Shown: positions 4,633 to 5,384 of the stretch, one piece after another
Layout: each line of letters begins with the position of its first letter
Numbering within the stretch: the stretch's first letter is position 1
Origin: a bacterium
GTDB lineage: Bacteria > Calditrichota > Calditrichia > RBG-13-44-9 > J042
Assembly: GCA_015494485.1 (NCBI GenBank)
Contig: WGBF01000254.1
Coordinates: forward strand, 1 to 5,384
Length of the DNA: 5,384 bases
Direction of reading: 5' to 3'
Translations under genes and position numbers: made by a program
Notes under the pieces: model-generated
What the model was told of the DNA's origin: nothing
The model's database searches: none
The model's input: only the letters and a program-made list of their open reading frames with translations

Positions 4633-5384
4633 CGAACAGGCATATCAAAAGGTGGCTCAAAAGCTGGAAGAATTAACGGACGAAATGGTAGCGTTTCAAA
4701 AAGCCATTACCGCCATTCCCGCGTTATCTCCGGAAAACGGCGGCGACGGTGAATGGGATCGGGCCATGTACATTAAGGAATTTTTGGAAAAACGAGGCTT
4801 TACCGTGGAACAAATTGATGCCCCGGATGAACGGGCCAAAAACGGCAAGCGCCCCAATTTAATTGTTACGTTACCCGGTAAAAACCATTCCCGGGCCCTG
4901 TGGCTGATGGCGCATATGGATGTGGTGCCGGAAGGCGAACGGCGCTTATGGGAGACCAATCCCTGGGAAGCGGTGGTAAAAGATGGCAAAATTTACGGTC
5001 GGGGAACGGAAGACAACCAGCAGGGGCTTACCTCTGCTGTGTTTACCCTGATAGCGTTTAAGGAAACCGGTGTACAACCGGAACTGGATATTAAGGTCCT
5101 GCTGGCGGCTGATGAAGAAACCGGTTCCGGTTACGGGCTGGACTACGTGCTAAAAACCCACCCGGAATTGTTCCGAAAAGAAGATATCATTATTGTGCCG
5201 GATGCCGGGGAACCGGATAGCTCCATGATTGAAATTGCTGAAAAGTCCATTCTGTGGTTAAAATTTAAAACCACCGGAAAACAATGCCATGCCAGTACCC
5301 CGGATGCCGGCATCAATGCCTTTAAAGCGGGATCTCACCTGGTGGTTGCTCTGGAAAAATTGTATGACATCTTTAATAAGCGGG
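4625..5384 (+). CDS. M20-family metallopeptidase / metallo-hydrolase (3' truncated by window)
   Basis: This is a dizinc hydrolase of the ArgE/DapE/CPG2 clan that would cleave a peptide or N-acyl amino acid in the cytoplasm; the substrate cannot be told. The first 253 residues are present, about half to two thirds of the usual length, with an open frame to the edge. The catalytic layout is complete so far: LMAHMDVVP with H97 and D99, GRGTEDNQQG with bridging D130, DEETGSG with catalytic base E164 and metal ligand E165, and VPDAGEP with D193. H222 (KQCHAST) starts the lid/dimerisation domain; the last metal His would lie beyond the window. No signal peptide is seen. The extended RLWETNPWEAVVKDGKIYGRG region resembles M20 proteins annotated simply as metallo-hydrolases, so naming it DapE or ArgE would be unsafe. 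The start at 4625 is supported by the Shine-Dalgarno site and overlaps the Mut7-C stop by 8 nt. Confidence 0.93.
   Translation, partial: MIDEQAYQKVAQKLEELTDEMVAFQKAITAIPALSPENGGDGEWDRAMYIKEFLEKRGFTVEQIDAPDERAKNGKRPNLIVTLPGKNHSRALWLMAHMDVVPEGERRLWETNPWEAVVKDGKIYGRGTEDNQQGLTSAVFTLIAFKETGVQPELDIKVLLAADEETGSGYGLDYVLKTHPELFRKEDIIIVPDAGEPDSSMIEIAEKSILWLKFKTTGKQCHASTPDAGINAFKAGSHLVVALEKLYDIFNKR

Overview
The window looks like ordinary core chromosome from a Gram-negative-type bacterium. It carries the end of pheT, a small coiled-coil gene, zapA, a structured RNA that I read as a 6S RNA candidate, and rny (RNase Y). This order, with RNase Y instead of an RNase E-centred arrangement, fits the FCB assemblage (Bacteroidota, Chlorobiota, Calditrichota and relatives). 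A Calditrichota-like source is my best guess, from general impression only. Strong purine-rich Shine-Dalgarno sites before rny and the M20 peptidase argue against a typical Bacteroidota host, where such sites are usually weak. No mobile element, CRISPR array or tRNA is visible.

Region 1 (1-1657, + strand): the C-terminal third of phenylalanyl-tRNA synthetase beta is followed after 9 nt by a 94-residue coiled-coil protein. ZapA, an FtsZ-ring accessory protein, follows 3 nt later. The zapA-rny gap is not empty. It holds a roughly 175-nt RNA closed by a perfect 13-bp stem, with a UUCG-capped inner hairpin. Its size, shape and position just after zapA (as for ssrS in E. coli) suggest 6S RNA.

Region 2 (1658-3514): rny is complete, with a membrane anchor, coiled coil, KH domain and HD domain. 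About 300 nt of non-coding DNA follows, with a large inverted repeat that starts inside the rny stop codon, a terminator-like bulged stem with a T7 tract, and three decayed copies of a short T-rich repeat.

Region 3 (3515-5384): a DinB-like gene on the minus strand converges on rny. It diverges from a two-gene + strand unit across a 161-bp AT-rich region that has promoter-like elements in both directions and an inverted repeat over one -35. The two-gene unit is a Mut7-C/zinc-ribbon protein whose last 8 nt overlap an M20 metallopeptidase gene that runs off the window.

The first half therefore combines translation, cell division and RNA turnover functions. The second half is a less conserved accessory pair plus a singleton. 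The most notable points are the RNA candidate and two proteins, DinB-like and Mut7-C, that keep their family fold signature but appear to have lost key metal or catalytic residues.
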